Part shown: positions 1 through 9,187 of the stretch, one piece after another | Layout of the letters: each line of letters begins with the position of its first letter | How positions within the stretch are numbered: position 1 is the first letter of the stretch | Source: an uncultured Halomicronema sp. | GTDB lineage: Bacteria; Cyanobacteriota; Cyanobacteriia; Phormidesmidales; Phormidesmidaceae | Length of the DNA stretch: 64,000 bases | Direction of reading: 5' to 3' | NCBI GenBank assembly: GCA_937899725.1 | Contig: CALCCA010000041.1 | Span: 94,914-158,913 of the forward strand | Position numbers and translations under genes: made by a program | Notes under the pieces: generated by a model | What the model saw: only the letters and a program-made list of their open reading frames with translations | Databases searched by the model: none | Told to the model about the DNA's origin: nothing

Positions 1-98
1 CAAACCACGTCTTGGCGATCCGTCTCTTCAATAGTGAAGGCACCGAATTGGCCTTGATAGGTGATGGGAGGCTGCTCTAGCTCTACGTTTGCCGTCAT
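1..98 (-). CDS. DUF2301-like membrane protein, N-terminal fragment (runs off left edge)
   Basis: The minus strand reads from an ATG at 98 through an open frame to the window edge (about 32 residues). The visible part contains YQGQFGAFTIEETDRQ, which resembles the start of the cyanobacterial DUF2301 family of multi-pass membrane proteins of unknown function. The transmembrane part would lie outside the window. The gene is divergent from the small gene at 347. The family call rests on a short stretch recalled from memory and could be wrong; the frame and start are clear. Confidence 0.55.
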   Translation of the reverse strand, partial: MTANVELEQPPITYQGQFGAFTIEETDRQDVV

Positions 99-346
99 AC
101 CCAAACTCTCAATCGCAATTGATAATCCTGTTCAATATAGCGTTCACGCTGGCACCTTCCTGCTGCTGCATGACGGCGGGGGCGATCACCGCCGCCCGAT
201 GAAGAGCACCAATTCCGCTCGGCGCAACCGGTGCAGACAGGGCTGTAACGATCCCTTAAAATTTGTAGAGGGACAAAACAATACCTTTCGTAACGAAGCG
301 ACGCGGTATTTTGCCCCGTTAACAAAGCAGTTGGGGATAACGAGCA

Positions 347-553
347 ATGGAAACGGTTAACTGTGCTGAAGCCTGTAAAAACGGCTGCATCCTCGGGGAC
401 AAATGCCCCAATCTGGAATACAAAGAAAACGCCGCAAAATTTATTGAAGAAACCTCCCTCGATCAGATGCTGTCAATGGCCGAGGAAGCCGTTCGCAAAA
501 AGATGATGGAGCGCGCCTCGCAGCCCCCGAAATGGATCTTGCCGGAAGATTAA
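347..553 (+). CDS. Small conserved cyanobacterial protein, Cys-rich N-terminus
   Basis: This 68-residue protein has four cysteines in its first 25 residues (positions about 6, 10, 14 and 20: CAEACKNGCILGDKC), followed by a helical, charged segment (KFIEETSLDQMLSMAEEAVRKKM). The cysteine spacing could bind a metal or form disulfides, but this is inference. Similar short proteins occur widely in cyanobacteria with no assigned function. It ends 58 bp before the convergent stop of the nblS gene. Codon use resembles its neighbours, so I treat it as a real gene. Confidence 0.75.
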   Translation: METVNCAEACKNGCILGDKCPNLEYKENAAKFIEETSLDQMLSMAEEAVRKKMMERASQPPKWILPED

Positions 554-610
554 TGCCCCTGGGTGATCGCTCCATCCGGAGATCACGCTTTCAACATGGT
601 GCCAAGGTCG

Positions 611-2626
611 TTAATTATCGGTGTTGCTGCCAGCCGACATCAGCTGAGCCGTCGTTGCCGACTCACTCTCATCCGGCATCAGGCTGACGACTTTCGGTTC
701 TTCGGGTTGAAAGACGGGGAGGTCAAACCAGAAGGTGGTGCCCACGTTCACCTCACTCACCAGATGCACCCGGCTGCTGTGTTTCTCAACGATATTTTTC
801 ACAATCGACAGGCCGAGGCCAGTGCCTTCCAAGGTGTGAACGCGATTTTCGACTCGGAAAAAGCGATCAAAAATCGCCGCCTGATCCTCTGAGGCAATGC
901 CAATCCCCGTATCGGCGATTTCGACTCGAATGAATTCATCTAAGTTATCCGGATGGTCGGGATGGGGCAAACGATAGGCCCGAATCATCACTTTGCCCCC
1001 CGCCTCAGTGAACTTCAGAGAGTTACCCACTAAGTTGCCAAACACCTGCAAGAGCAGATCGTAGTTGCCACGCGCTGGCGGTAGGTGAGGTTCAACGTCG
1101 TGATGCAGCGTGACTTTTTTATCGCGGGCGTTGAGCTGATAGGTGCGCAGCGTTTGCTCAATCGGTTGCTGCAGCTCCACTTCACCAAACTGATAGCGGC
1201 GATTCGATTCCAACCGCGACAGATCGAGCACGTCGTTCACTAGACGGGTTAAGCGATCGGTTTCGTGGTTCGTCGTTTCCAGAAATTCCTGACGCTCTTC
1301 CTGACTCAGCTCATCACCGTATTCATGCAGCGTCTCAATAAACGATTTGATGTTAAAGAGCGGCGTCCGCAGCTCGTGCGAAACATTGCTAATGAACTGG
1401 CTTTTGGCTTCGTTGAGGGCCACCTCGCGAGTCACATCTTGCACGGTAATCGCAATGCCTTTGGCATTTTCGCGCGATTGATCGAACACGGTGTTCAGCA
1501 TGACGCGAATGGTGCGGCGGGTGGGTTCCGTGAGGATGATGCGAAACTCCATCCCTTCCGATTCGCCCGAGGTAGCCATAAAGAGGGGGCGGGTCAGCTG
1601 TACCCGCACCGCGTTGGGAAAGTGCTGCAGTACGGTGTTGCCCGACAGCTCACGGCTTTCCCAGCCAAAAATCCGGCGAGCAGCGGGGTTAACCAACACC
1701 ACATGCATCTCGGTATCCAACAGCATGGCCCCATCGGCAATGGTGGATATCAGGGTTTCTAGTTTGGCTTTTTCGGCGGTGAGTTCCTCAATGTTTTGCT
1801 CTTCGTAGCGCTCTAGGCGCTCAGCCATGTCATTGAAGCTGTAAATCAACTCACCTAGTTCACCACCGAGCGGCAAGTTAATGCGCTGCTGAAAATTGCC
1901 CGCAGCAATGTTTTTCACCCCGGTCAGCAGCTCTTTGATCGGCTGGGTGATGGTGAGGGCGTTGAACACGGCCCCCAAAATCACCATGGCCCAAATTGAG
2001 ACAAACACAGCGACCGCCACGTCGCGGGTGAGATTAGAGGAGGCCACGACGGTGGGGTTCGGATTGATCCCCAAAGCCAAGACGCCTAAGTAGTTGCCGT
2101 CATATTTGATCGGTACAAAGACGTCGGTCACTTGCCCGGCGGGGGTGAGGTGCTGCCGCACAAACGGTAAATTGGCGTTGCGCGCGTAGTTGTCGGGGAG
2201 CTGCATGCGGCGCCGAATGGTCAGCGAGTTTTGCACTGAGGCATCTGAGTAGGGAATGCCAAAATAGATGGCCCCATCTTCATCGGCGTACAGCATGTAT
2301 CGCACGCTAGAGGTGCTTTGATAAAAACTGTAGGAAAATCGGGCCAGTTCTTCGCGATCGCCCTCGTACACGAGGGGCGACACATTGGCCGATAGCAGTA
2401 GGCCCAAATCGCGACCAAAGCGCGTATCGTTGAGGCGAGCATCTTGCTGAATCGAATTGACCGCCCAAAAGGTCAGTCCGCTCATCAATATCGAGACGAC
2501 CAGGGTAGCCCCTGCCAACAATCGCGTTTGTAGGGTAAAGTCCCGCCACCAGCGGACGATGACATCACGAACTTGTTTGAGCAGAGTGATCAACGCTATC
2601 TCCAGCCAACTGCTTTTCCTAGACAA
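611..2626 (-). CDS. nblS: Membrane sensor histidine kinase NblS/Hik33 (DspA)
   Basis: This 671-residue kinase has the NblS/Hik33 layout: a transmembrane helix near residues 35-57, an extracytoplasmic sensor region, a second helix near 205-225, HAMP, a PAS domain near 290-400, a HisKA box (VSHELRTPL, His near residue 416) and an HATPase domain with NLVGNSLKF, ADTGIGI and GTGLGLSI. In cyanobacteria NblS/Hik33 phosphorylates RpaB and controls high-light, cold, osmotic and nutrient responses, including hli genes and phycobilisome degradation. An hli gene lies in this window at 59004-59144. purD, often near nblS in cyanobacteria, follows after one inserted gene. All catalytic boxes are present and the length is normal. 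Confidence 0.93.
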   Translation of the reverse strand: MSRKSSWLEIALITLLKQVRDVIVRWWRDFTLQTRLLAGATLVVSILMSGLTFWAVNSIQQDARLNDTRFGRDLGLLLSANVSPLVYEGDREELARFSYSFYQSTSSVRYMLYADEDGAIYFGIPYSDASVQNSLTIRRRMQLPDNYARNANLPFVRQHLTPAGQVTDVFVPIKYDGNYLGVLALGINPNPTVVASSNLTRDVAVAVFVSIWAMVILGAVFNALTITQPIKELLTGVKNIAAGNFQQRINLPLGGELGELIYSFNDMAERLERYEEQNIEELTAEKAKLETLISTIADGAMLLDTEMHVVLVNPAARRIFGWESRELSGNTVLQHFPNAVRVQLTRPLFMATSGESEGMEFRIILTEPTRRTIRVMLNTVFDQSRENAKGIAITVQDVTREVALNEAKSQFISNVSHELRTPLFNIKSFIETLHEYGDELSQEERQEFLETTNHETDRLTRLVNDVLDLSRLESNRRYQFGEVELQQPIEQTLRTYQLNARDKKVTLHHDVEPHLPPARGNYDLLLQVFGNLVGNSLKFTEAGGKVMIRAYRLPHPDHPDNLDEFIRVEIADTGIGIASEDQAAIFDRFFRVENRVHTLEGTGLGLSIVKNIVEKHSSRVHLVSEVNVGTTFWFDLPVFQPEEPKVVSLMPDESESATTAQLMSAGSNTDN

Positions 2627-3057
2627 ACGCGTGTGAGCGACTGCAGGTATGCCCCGTTCAGGGCAAAGATTCCCCGTTCCAACCGCTGTGTGAACCGGAG
2701 TAGCCTCTATTGTGGCACGTTGGCTGAAATTGGCGAACGCTAGACGGCATAGAAGCTGGGAATGCTAAATATCCTAGCGCTTCTATGGGCAATACCCAGC
2801 CGAGCCCAGGCCATGATATCCCCCGTTAAAAAACGGCACAAGCGAGTGACTACTCATCGCCTCCTGATCTACTGGGATGGTTCAGGATCAGGGCTCCTAA
2901 GGGCCGTCAGCAAAGGTACCAGCACGATATTTCCCCGCCGCCCCTAGTCGCTCACACTGTCTACCATGCAAACGATTGACGGTTTTCCCAAACCTATTGC
3001 CTCAGGCTCGATTTAACGGAGGTTAGGATAGAAACACTCCGTATCGGAACTGTAATT
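2627..3057. other. Intergenic, divergent nblS / Uma2 upstream region
   Basis: This 431 bp stretch separates the start of nblS (minus) from the Uma2 gene (plus) and must hold both promoters. I see no convincing gene in it. A 61-codon open frame at 2762-2947 (plus) lacks family resemblance and a ribosome-binding site, so I treat it as chance. Confidence 0.5.
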
Positions 3058-3759
3058 GTGACGGCTGCTCTGCCCCATTCCGACATTGATGTTGACTACC
3101 CCAGTTCAGACGGTGAGCCGGTGGCTGAAACCTTTGCGCATTTTTATGCTTTGTTAGTCACACTGGAAGTGCTACGACAGTATTTAGCCGAGCAGCAGGT
3201 CATTGTCTTAGCCAATCAATTTCTCTACTACGCGCAGGGGATGCCCAAGCTGCGCGTAGCGCCGGATGTCATGGTGATTTGTGATGTAGAACCGGGGCCT
3301 CGAGACAACTACAAGGTTTGGGAAGAGGGGCAGGTACCCAGCGTCATCTTTGAAATGACCTCTCCAGGCACCCAAGCACAAGATCAGGTCTTCAAGAAAA
3401 CGCTCTACGAGCAGTTAGGCGTTCAGGAATATTGGCTATTTGATCCGAAAGGCGAGTGGATTGAAAACCAGCTTCAGGGATATCGACTGGAACATGGCCT
3501 GTTTTATCCGATCACAGATGGTCGCAGCGCCCCCCTGCAGCTACGCTTGCAGGCCGAGGGGCAGCTGATTGGCTTTTATCGCGAAGATACGAACGAAAGA
3601 CTGCTGATTCCAGGCGAGCTAGCTCAGGCTTTGCAGCAAGAATCACTCGCTCGCCAGCAAGCCGAACAGCGCGCCGAACAGGCTGAAGCCAGATTAGCTG
3701 AACTCCAGGCACAACTCAAAGCTCAGGGCATCAAGTTAGATGAGGACATCGAATCCTAA
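3058..3759 (+). CDS. Uma2 family (DUF820) endonuclease-like protein with C-terminal coiled coil
   Basis: This 233-residue protein has the PD-(D/E)XK-like Uma2 core: APDVMVI near residue 79, PSVIFEMTSPGT near 96-107 and the following KKTLYEQLGVQEYWLFDP, which carries the usual YxxxGVxEYWxxDP signature. Residues about 185-233 form a Glu/Gln/Ala-rich coiled coil (QQEQ and AEQ repeats). Uma2 proteins are strongly expanded in cyanobacteria; nuclease activity is predicted from the fold and the physiological role is unknown. The start is a GTG. A second family member is at 53069-53656. Confidence 0.85.
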   Translation: MTAALPHSDIDVDYPSSDGEPVAETFAHFYALLVTLEVLRQYLAEQQVIVLANQFLYYAQGMPKLRVAPDVMVICDVEPGPRDNYKVWEEGQVPSVIFEMTSPGTQAQDQVFKKTLYEQLGVQEYWLFDPKGEWIENQLQGYRLEHGLFYPITDGRSAPLQLRLQAEGQLIGFYREDTNERLLIPGELAQALQQESLARQQAEQRAEQAEARLAELQAQLKAQGIKLDEDIES

Positions 3760-3839
3760 AGCCCTTTCCTCACCCTGGCAAAACAGGGCTGCCCTGTTCT
3801 GAGCCGGGCAGCTCGTGATTTAAGAGTGAGTCTGTCGCG

Positions 3840-3883
3840 ATGTTTTAGGTAGGGAGATTTCGCGCTCGCCCTGCCTAAAACAT
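3840..3883. terminator. Bidirectional hairpin between convergent Uma2 and purD genes
   Basis: An inverted repeat, ATGTTTTAGG(T)AGG pairing with CCTGCCTAAAACAT, forms a stem of about 14 bp with one mismatch and a loop of about 15 nt. It lies between two convergent genes, and the A/T-rich base of the stem gives a U-run on either strand. A smaller perfect hairpin (AACAGGG-CTG-CCCTGTT) sits just upstream at about 3782-3798. Confidence 0.6.
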
Positions 3884-3908
3884 TGCCGACTAGCCCCCAT
3901 TGGCTGGC

Positions 3909-5186
3909 TTAAGATTGGCGAACTCGAAAGCCAATGTCACGGCGGTAATACATGGTGTCAAACTCGATTTCCGCCATCGCGGCATAGGCCGTTTCCAGCG
4001 CATTGTCAAAGGTTTCTCCCACTGCGGTCACCCCCAACACCCGACCGCCACTCGCAGCAATGTGCCCCCCTTTAAGCTGCGTGCCCGCATGAAACACTAA
4101 AGCCCCTTTGGCCGCGGCGGCATCTAACCCGGCGATCGGCATGCCCTTTTGGTAACTGTCGGGATAGCCTCCCGCGGCGGCCACCACACAGGCGGCTGAA
4201 GCCGCACGCCACCGCAGGGGCGGCAGCGAGGCCAGGCGCTTCTCTGCACAGGCCAGTAAGACCTCCTCTAGCGGCGTCTCTAGCAGGGGCAAGACGACCT
4301 GGGTTTCGGGATCGCCAAAGCGGCAGTTAAATTCAATCACCGTCGGCTCGCCCTCGGGTGAGATCATCAGCCCCGCATAGAGCACGCCGCGATAATCAAT
4401 CTCGCGCTGTTTGAGGAGAGCGATCGCGGGCTCAAGAATCTGTTCCTGCACCTTATCGAGAATTTCCGGGGTAATGACTGGAGTCGGCGCATAGGTGCCC
4501 ATGCCCCCCGTATTCGCCCCCGTATCGCCTTCGCCAATTTGCTTATGGTCTTGCGCGGGCATGAGCGGCACAATGGTATCGCCATCGGTTACGGCCAACA
4601 CGGAGGCCTCCTGCCCTGTCAAACAGGCTTCGATCACGACCTGATGACCGGCAGCGCCAAACTGCCCCTCAAATGCCGCCTCCACCGCGGCGACCGCCGC
4701 CGCCCGCGTCTGGGCGACCGTGACCCCTTTGCCAGCGGCCAGTCCGTCAGCTTTGACCACGATGGGCAGCGGCTGCGCTTGCAGATAGGCGATCGCCGCC
4801 GCCGCATCCGTAAACACCCGTGCCGCCGCCGTCGGAATCTGGGCTTCGGCCATCAACGCTTTGGCCCAGGCTTTGCTCGCCTCAATTTGCGCCCCCGCTT
4901 GGGTCGGGCCAAAGACCAACAGCCCCTGCTGGCTGAGGTAGTCAGCAATGCCATCCGCCAACGGCTGCTCCGGCCCCACGACAACGAGGCTCAAATTATT
5001 GACCAGGGCCACCCGAGCAATCCCCTCAAAATCGTCGAGCGCGAGCCCCAGGTTGCGGCAGCCCGGCAGGGTGGCCGTGCCCCCATTGCCGGGCACACAC
5101 ATGATCTCTTCTATCCCTGGCGATTCCAGAAGCTTCCAAGCGAGGGCATGTTCACGCCCCCCGTTGCCGACCACTAACGCTTTCAC
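3909..5186 (-). CDS. purD: Phosphoribosylamine-glycine ligase (GAR synthetase)
   Basis: This 425-residue protein catalyses the second step of purine synthesis: 5-phosphoribosylamine plus glycine plus ATP to glycinamide ribonucleotide. It opens with the PurD signature VVGNGGREHALAWKL and has the ATP-grasp region IVVKADGLAAGKGV near residues 139-153, and the family signature RFGDPETQ near residue 287. Length matches the family (about 420-430). It is convergent with the Uma2 gene and shares an upstream region with the divergent adenylate cyclase. Confidence 0.97.
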   Translation of the reverse strand: MKALVVGNGGREHALAWKLLESPGIEEIMCVPGNGGTATLPGCRNLGLALDDFEGIARVALVNNLSLVVVGPEQPLADGIADYLSQQGLLVFGPTQAGAQIEASKAWAKALMAEAQIPTAAARVFTDAAAAIAYLQAQPLPIVVKADGLAAGKGVTVAQTRAAAVAAVEAAFEGQFGAAGHQVVIEACLTGQEASVLAVTDGDTIVPLMPAQDHKQIGEGDTGANTGGMGTYAPTPVITPEILDKVQEQILEPAIALLKQREIDYRGVLYAGLMISPEGEPTVIEFNCRFGDPETQVVLPLLETPLEEVLLACAEKRLASLPPLRWRAASAACVVAAAGGYPDSYQKGMPIAGLDAAAAKGALVFHAGTQLKGGHIAASGGRVLGVTAVGETFDNALETAYAAMAEIEFDTMYYRRDIGFRVRQS

Positions 5187-5541
5187 AGACGCGCGTCCTT
5201 GTTAAAGATCTCTTTTCACAGGGTGACATTTTCCCACGTCGCCGTCGCCCCAATTGGGCCTGAGGCGAATTACTCGCCATCGACGAGCCCACTGAGCCAC
5301 AATGAAAATGACTCTTCCATCAGATTACACGCATCTCTCTGGTCTCAAAAATTCATAAAATCACCGGAATTTTCATCCGCGCCCTGGATTAATAATGGGG
5401 CCCTCTCGCTCACTTGACCACGGCTCGAAGCGTACGAGCTCTACATGTGGTCATGGGTCAGGCGAGGGCTTGTTGTTCAGCAGGCGCTGAGCAACGTTGA
5501 CTTGAGACCTTGATTGGCTGTTCGCAGGACTTCATCCCACT
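5187..5541. other. Intergenic, divergent purD / adenylate cyclase promoters
   Basis: This 355 bp region contains no supported gene. It should hold the purD (minus) and cyclase (plus) promoters. A 10 bp imperfect hairpin (GTTGTTCAGC-AGGC-GCTGAGCAAC, about 5471-5494) lies about 50 bp upstream of the cyclase start and would fall in its leader or promoter. Confidence 0.45.
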
Positions 5542-8508
5542 ATGACTGAGCGATCATCACTACCGCGATCGGAGGCGGAGGCGGGATCTCATCAGGCCAT
5601 CCCAACCAGTGCCGGGGAAGATGCCCTGCGGCAAGAAATCATTAACCTTAAACGCGAAGCTGCCGACCTTAAGCAGCAGCTCTACGAACGCGACCAGCGG
5701 CTCCAGGCCACCACCACAGAAATTGGCGATCTTAATCAAAAGTTCATTGCCCAAACCGCCGCCCTCAGGGAATCAAACGACACCTTAGTGGCAGAGGTAG
5801 TCGAACGCAGCCAAGCCGAAACCAAGCTCAGGACGGCCCGTGACCAGCTGCAGGCCATCTTAGATGCGGTTCCTGGCATCGTGTCGTGGATTAGCGATGA
5901 CCTGCGCTATCTCGGCGTTAACAATCACTTAGCCCAGACCTTTAACATGCCGGCAGAGGCTTTTACCGGTCAGGATATTGGCTTCCTGCATACCAGCAAC
6001 CAGTTCAACACCTTTGTGCAGGACTTTTTTCAAAGTCAGCAGTCCGATGCCTATCGCGAAGTCTCGGCTCAGGTCGCCGGCGACGAACGGCGCTTTTTGA
6101 TCGTGGCGCAAAAATACAATCAGGGCCGGGCGGCCTTTACCGTGGGGATTGACATTAGCGAGCGGAATCGCGCTGAAAAGGCCCTGCGCGAAGCCGAAGC
6201 CAAATATCGCAATATCTTTGAGCACGCCGTTGAGGGGATTTTTCAAACCACCACCGATGGTCGCTACCTCAGCGCCAACCCAGCCCTGGCCCGCATTTAT
6301 GGCTATCCGTCGGCCGATACCATGACGGTCGAGTTGACCAACATTCAGCAGCAGCTCTATGTCGATCCGGAGCGCCGTCAAGCGTTTGCCCAAACCCTAC
6401 AGCGTGACGGCGCCGTCACCGGGTTTGAATCACAGGTTTACCGACAAGACGGTACGGTGATCTGGATCTCTGAAAATGCGCGCTCAGTCTACGACAGTAC
6501 CGGTGACTTGATCTATTACGAAGGCACCGTTGAGGACATCACCCAGCGGAAAGAAGCCGAGGCCGCTCTGCAGCGAGCGAATGAGGAGCTAGAACAACGC
6601 GTCAACCTGCGCACCGCCGCCTTGACCCAGTCCAACCAACGCTTACTGGCAGAAGTGCGCGATCGCCATCGGGCCGAAGACGCACTGCGGGCTTCGGAGG
6701 CTGAGCTGCGGGCCTTGTTTGCCGCAATGACCGATGTGATCACCGTGTTTGATCGCGATGGCCGCTATCTGAATATGGTGACCAAGGCGCAACTGCTCTA
6801 CAACCCAGGCACCGAACGCATTGGCCAAACGGTGTATGACATCTTGCCGCCCTATCAGGCAAGTTTGTTTATGCGCCACATTCAAACAGCGCTCAACTCC
6901 GGTCAGCCCGTGCGCGTCGAATACAGCCTGCCGATTGGCGATTGGCGGCAGGCGGGGGCAGAGTCCAGCGGCCAGGCGGAGCTCGATGATTTTGAGAACG
7001 CCGTTTGGTACGCGGCGATTATTTCGCCGATGCCCCAGAATCGAGTGATTTGGGTAGCGCGCGACATCTCAGAGAAACGGCGCGCCGATATGGCGCTGCA
7101 AAAGGCTGAGGAAAAATATCGCAGCATTTTTGAAAACAGTGCTGAGGGGATTTTCCAAGCCAGCCCCGATGCCCGGTATCTCAGTGTTAACCCAGCCCTG
7201 TCGAGAATGTATGGCTATCTCAGCCCAGCTGAAATGATGGCGCAGATTAACAACATCGATCGCCTCTACGTCAAAGAAGAGCACCGGCGCACCATGCTGC
7301 AGCGGTTACATTCTCAAGGGGCGGTGTTTGAGTTTGAGTCACAGGTTTATCGGGCCGATGGGCAGGTGATTTGGGTCTCAGAAAATGTGCGGGCCGTGAC
7401 CAACGATCGCGGCGGGGTGCAGTATTACGAAGGTACCGTCGCCGACATTACCCAACGTCGTCAAGCGCAAGAGGCCCTTCGTGAAAGCCAGCGCACCTTG
7501 GCCACCCTGTTGGGCAACCTGGCGGGCATGGCCTATCGGCGTTACTGCGACGCCAATTGGACGCTAGAGTTTGTCAGCGACGGCTGCTACGAACTCACGG
7601 GCTATACTCCAGCGGATTTGCTCCGCCCCGAGGCCTTTCCCTTTGAGCAGCTGATTCACCCAGACGATCGCGACTACGTTAAAGGGGAGTTGCGGCGATC
7701 GCTCCCCAATGGCAGCCCGTTTCAGATGACCTATCGCATTCTGACCACGGGGGAACAAGAAAAGTGGGTACTCGAGAAAGGGGTGCCAGTTTCGGAACCG
7801 ACGGCTCAGCCCGCCGTGGTGGAAGGCTTCTTAACGGACATCACCGATCGCAAAGAAATTGAAGAAGCCTTGCGAGTTGAGCAAGAGCGCTCCGAGCGAC
7901 TACTGCTCAACATCTTGCCCGCCTCGATTGCCGACCAGCTCAAACGCAACACGCAATCAATCGCCTACCGGTTTGATGCGGTTACCATTCTCTTTGCCGA
8001 CATTGTTAATTTCACCGAGTTGTCAGGGGCAATGCCCCCGACCGAACTGGTCGATTTGCTCAACGAAATCTTCTCCGCCTTTGATCACCTTGCCGAACGC
8101 CACCGGTTAGAAAAGATCAAAACCATTGGCGATGCCTACATGGTGGTGGGTGGGCTGCCCAGCGCACTGCCCCATCACACGCGGGCGATCGCCGAAATGG
8201 CCCTCGACATGCAGGCGGCGATCGCTCAGTTTCGTCGGCAAGATCATTCCACCTTTAGCCTCCGCATTGGCATCGACACTGGCCCGGTCGTCGCGGGAGT
8301 CATTGGCCTCAAAAAATTCTCCTACGACCTTTGGGGCGATGCGGTCAATGTGGCCAGCCGCATGGAATCTCAAGGGGTTGCCGACCACATTCAAGTCACC
8401 GAATCGGTCTATGAGCTGCTCAAAGACGAATACACCTTTGAGGCGCGAGGCATCATTGATGTCAAAGGTAAGGGGCCGATGATGACCCATTGGCTGCAGG
8501 GCCGCTAG
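5542..8508 (+). CDS. Multi-PAS class III adenylate cyclase
   Basis: This 988-residue soluble protein has an N-terminal coiled coil (about residues 27-95), five PAS domains (about 105-215, 222-340, 390-515, 520-640 and 650-775) and a C-terminal class III cyclase domain (about 800-985). PAS2 and PAS4 are near duplicates (EGIFQTTTDGRYLS and EGIFQASPDARYLS). The cyclase domain keeps both metal aspartates (LFADIVNFT, near 819; TIGDAYM, near 864), the adenine-selecting Lys (EKIKTIGD) and Asp (SYDLWGD), and the transition-state Asn/Arg (NVASRM), so ATP rather than GTP is the predicted substrate. No membrane segment is evident. The TAG stop lies inside the CTAG end of the mobile element that begins here. 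Confidence 0.9.
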   Translation: MTERSSLPRSEAEAGSHQAIPTSAGEDALRQEIINLKREAADLKQQLYERDQRLQATTTEIGDLNQKFIAQTAALRESNDTLVAEVVERSQAETKLRTARDQLQAILDAVPGIVSWISDDLRYLGVNNHLAQTFNMPAEAFTGQDIGFLHTSNQFNTFVQDFFQSQQSDAYREVSAQVAGDERRFLIVAQKYNQGRAAFTVGIDISERNRAEKALREAEAKYRNIFEHAVEGIFQTTTDGRYLSANPALARIYGYPSADTMTVELTNIQQQLYVDPERRQAFAQTLQRDGAVTGFESQVYRQDGTVIWISENARSVYDSTGDLIYYEGTVEDITQRKEAEAALQRANEELEQRVNLRTAALTQSNQRLLAEVRDRHRAEDALRASEAELRALFAAMTDVITVFDRDGRYLNMVTKAQLLYNPGTERIGQTVYDILPPYQASLFMRHIQTALNSGQPVRVEYSLPIGDWRQAGAESSGQAELDDFENAVWYAAIISPMPQNRVIWVARDISEKRRADMALQKAEEKYRSIFENSAEGIFQASPDARYLSVNPALSRMYGYLSPAEMMAQINNIDRLYVKEEHRRTMLQRLHSQGAVFEFESQVYRADGQVIWVSENVRAVTNDRGGVQYYEGTVADITQRRQAQEALRESQRTLATLLGNLAGMAYRRYCDANWTLEFVSDGCYELTGYTPADLLRPEAFPFEQLIHPDDRDYVKGELRRSLPNGSPFQMTYRILTTGEQEKWVLEKGVPVSEPTAQPAVVEGFLTDITDRKEIEEALRVEQERSERLLLNILPASIADQLKRNTQSIAYRFDAVTILFADIVNFTELSGAMPPTELVDLLNEIFSAFDHLAERHRLEKIKTIGDAYMVVGGLPSALPHHTRAIAEMALDMQAAIAQFRRQDHSTFSLRIGIDTGPVVAGVIGLKKFSYDLWGDAVNVASRMESQGVADHIQVTESVYELLKDEYTFEARGIIDVKGKGPMMTHWLQGR

Positions 8509-8632
8509 AGGCTGTCATCATTTAGCAGCTGAGTCCTGATGCTGAAATCGGTTCAGCCTCTAGCTGTTTACGGAGCGGGCGCGGTAATGCCCCTAACGTC
8601 AGGCTTTCGAGTTTGATTGATGACACCCCCTA
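8506..8632 (+). mobile_element. MITE-like element, full-length copy 1 (127 bp)
   Basis: The left end TAGAGGCTGTCATCA and the right end TGATGACACCCCCTA form terminal inverted repeats. CTAG occurs at both borders (8505-8508 and 8630-8633), consistent with a 4-bp target duplication of the YTAR type used by IS5-group transposases (family link is inference). Internally it is composite: unit A (8506-8562, itself bounded by inverted TAGAGGCTG/CAGCCTCTA) followed by unit B of about 70 bp containing GGGCGCGGTAATG. It has no coding capacity. The same sequence recurs at 9561, 29851 and 30366. Confidence 0.75.
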
Positions 8633-9080
8633 GGTCACAGGGCCGAAATCAGACCCGATTCCAGCCTTCAGTGGTCATTAGCAACGTGAGGACATAGAGG
8701 AAATAATTGTTGTGGAGGCGAGGCGTCATCCCGTTTCCCAGTTTTGCGCCCCTCATAACCTTTGCCAAGGCCGGGGAGCTGAGGGGCAGAGGAGCTAAAT
8801 CTGTGGCGGTGTTTGGGAGAACTAGGATAAAGCGCTGAGATCATTCGGGCAGCCAAAAGTTCGTTCAAATATCTTTGCTGTGGTTAGCGCTGAACAGTCT
8901 GCCTTAAAGATGACCATAAAATGTGACACAAGGTCTCGATTTGAATAGGCTGTTGGCTGGTTTTAGTCGGCAAGTGTCGCGGCCTTGGCCGGGTTAGGGA
9001 AACCTATTTGAAATCTCACTATCGTCACTAGAAGCCCGTGAGTCGTATGTTTTTAGATTCACTTTCTCAATCGCTGGCAA
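8633..9080. other. Gene-free stretch between MITE and terminator
   Basis: No open frame here looks real. The distal part (about 8930-9080) leads directly into a strong terminator in the plus direction and is listed separately as a possible small RNA. The proximal part shows nothing I can identify. Confidence 0.5.
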
Positions 9081-9108
9081 GGCACAGGAGTTTCCTGTGC
9101 CTTTTTTG
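8940..9108 (+). ncRNA. Candidate small RNA ending at a strong intrinsic terminator
   Basis: No coding frame lies in the 570 bp between the cyclase stop and a textbook plus-strand terminator at 9079-9108, so the terminator either ends a long 3' UTR or a separate small RNA. The segment contains short stems (CGGCC-TT-GGCCG near 8980; TAGG-GAAA-CCTA near 8995; GTGAGTC pairing with GATTCAC near 9037-9060). I do not recognise it as 6S, tmRNA, SRP or RNase P RNA. The 5' end is a guess. Confidence 0.3.
9079..9108 (+). terminator. Strong rho-independent terminator
   Basis: AAGGCACAGGA, loop GTT, TCCTGTGCCTT, then a run of T residues: an 11-bp perfect stem with a 3-nt loop and U-tract on the plus strand. 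Confidence 0.85.
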
Positions 9109-9187
9109 TCGGCGCTCATAGGCCGTCAGTTTTTTCGGGCTATGGCAGGTGTATTCAACCTTAGAAAACCGTTTGATCATCAGTTCT

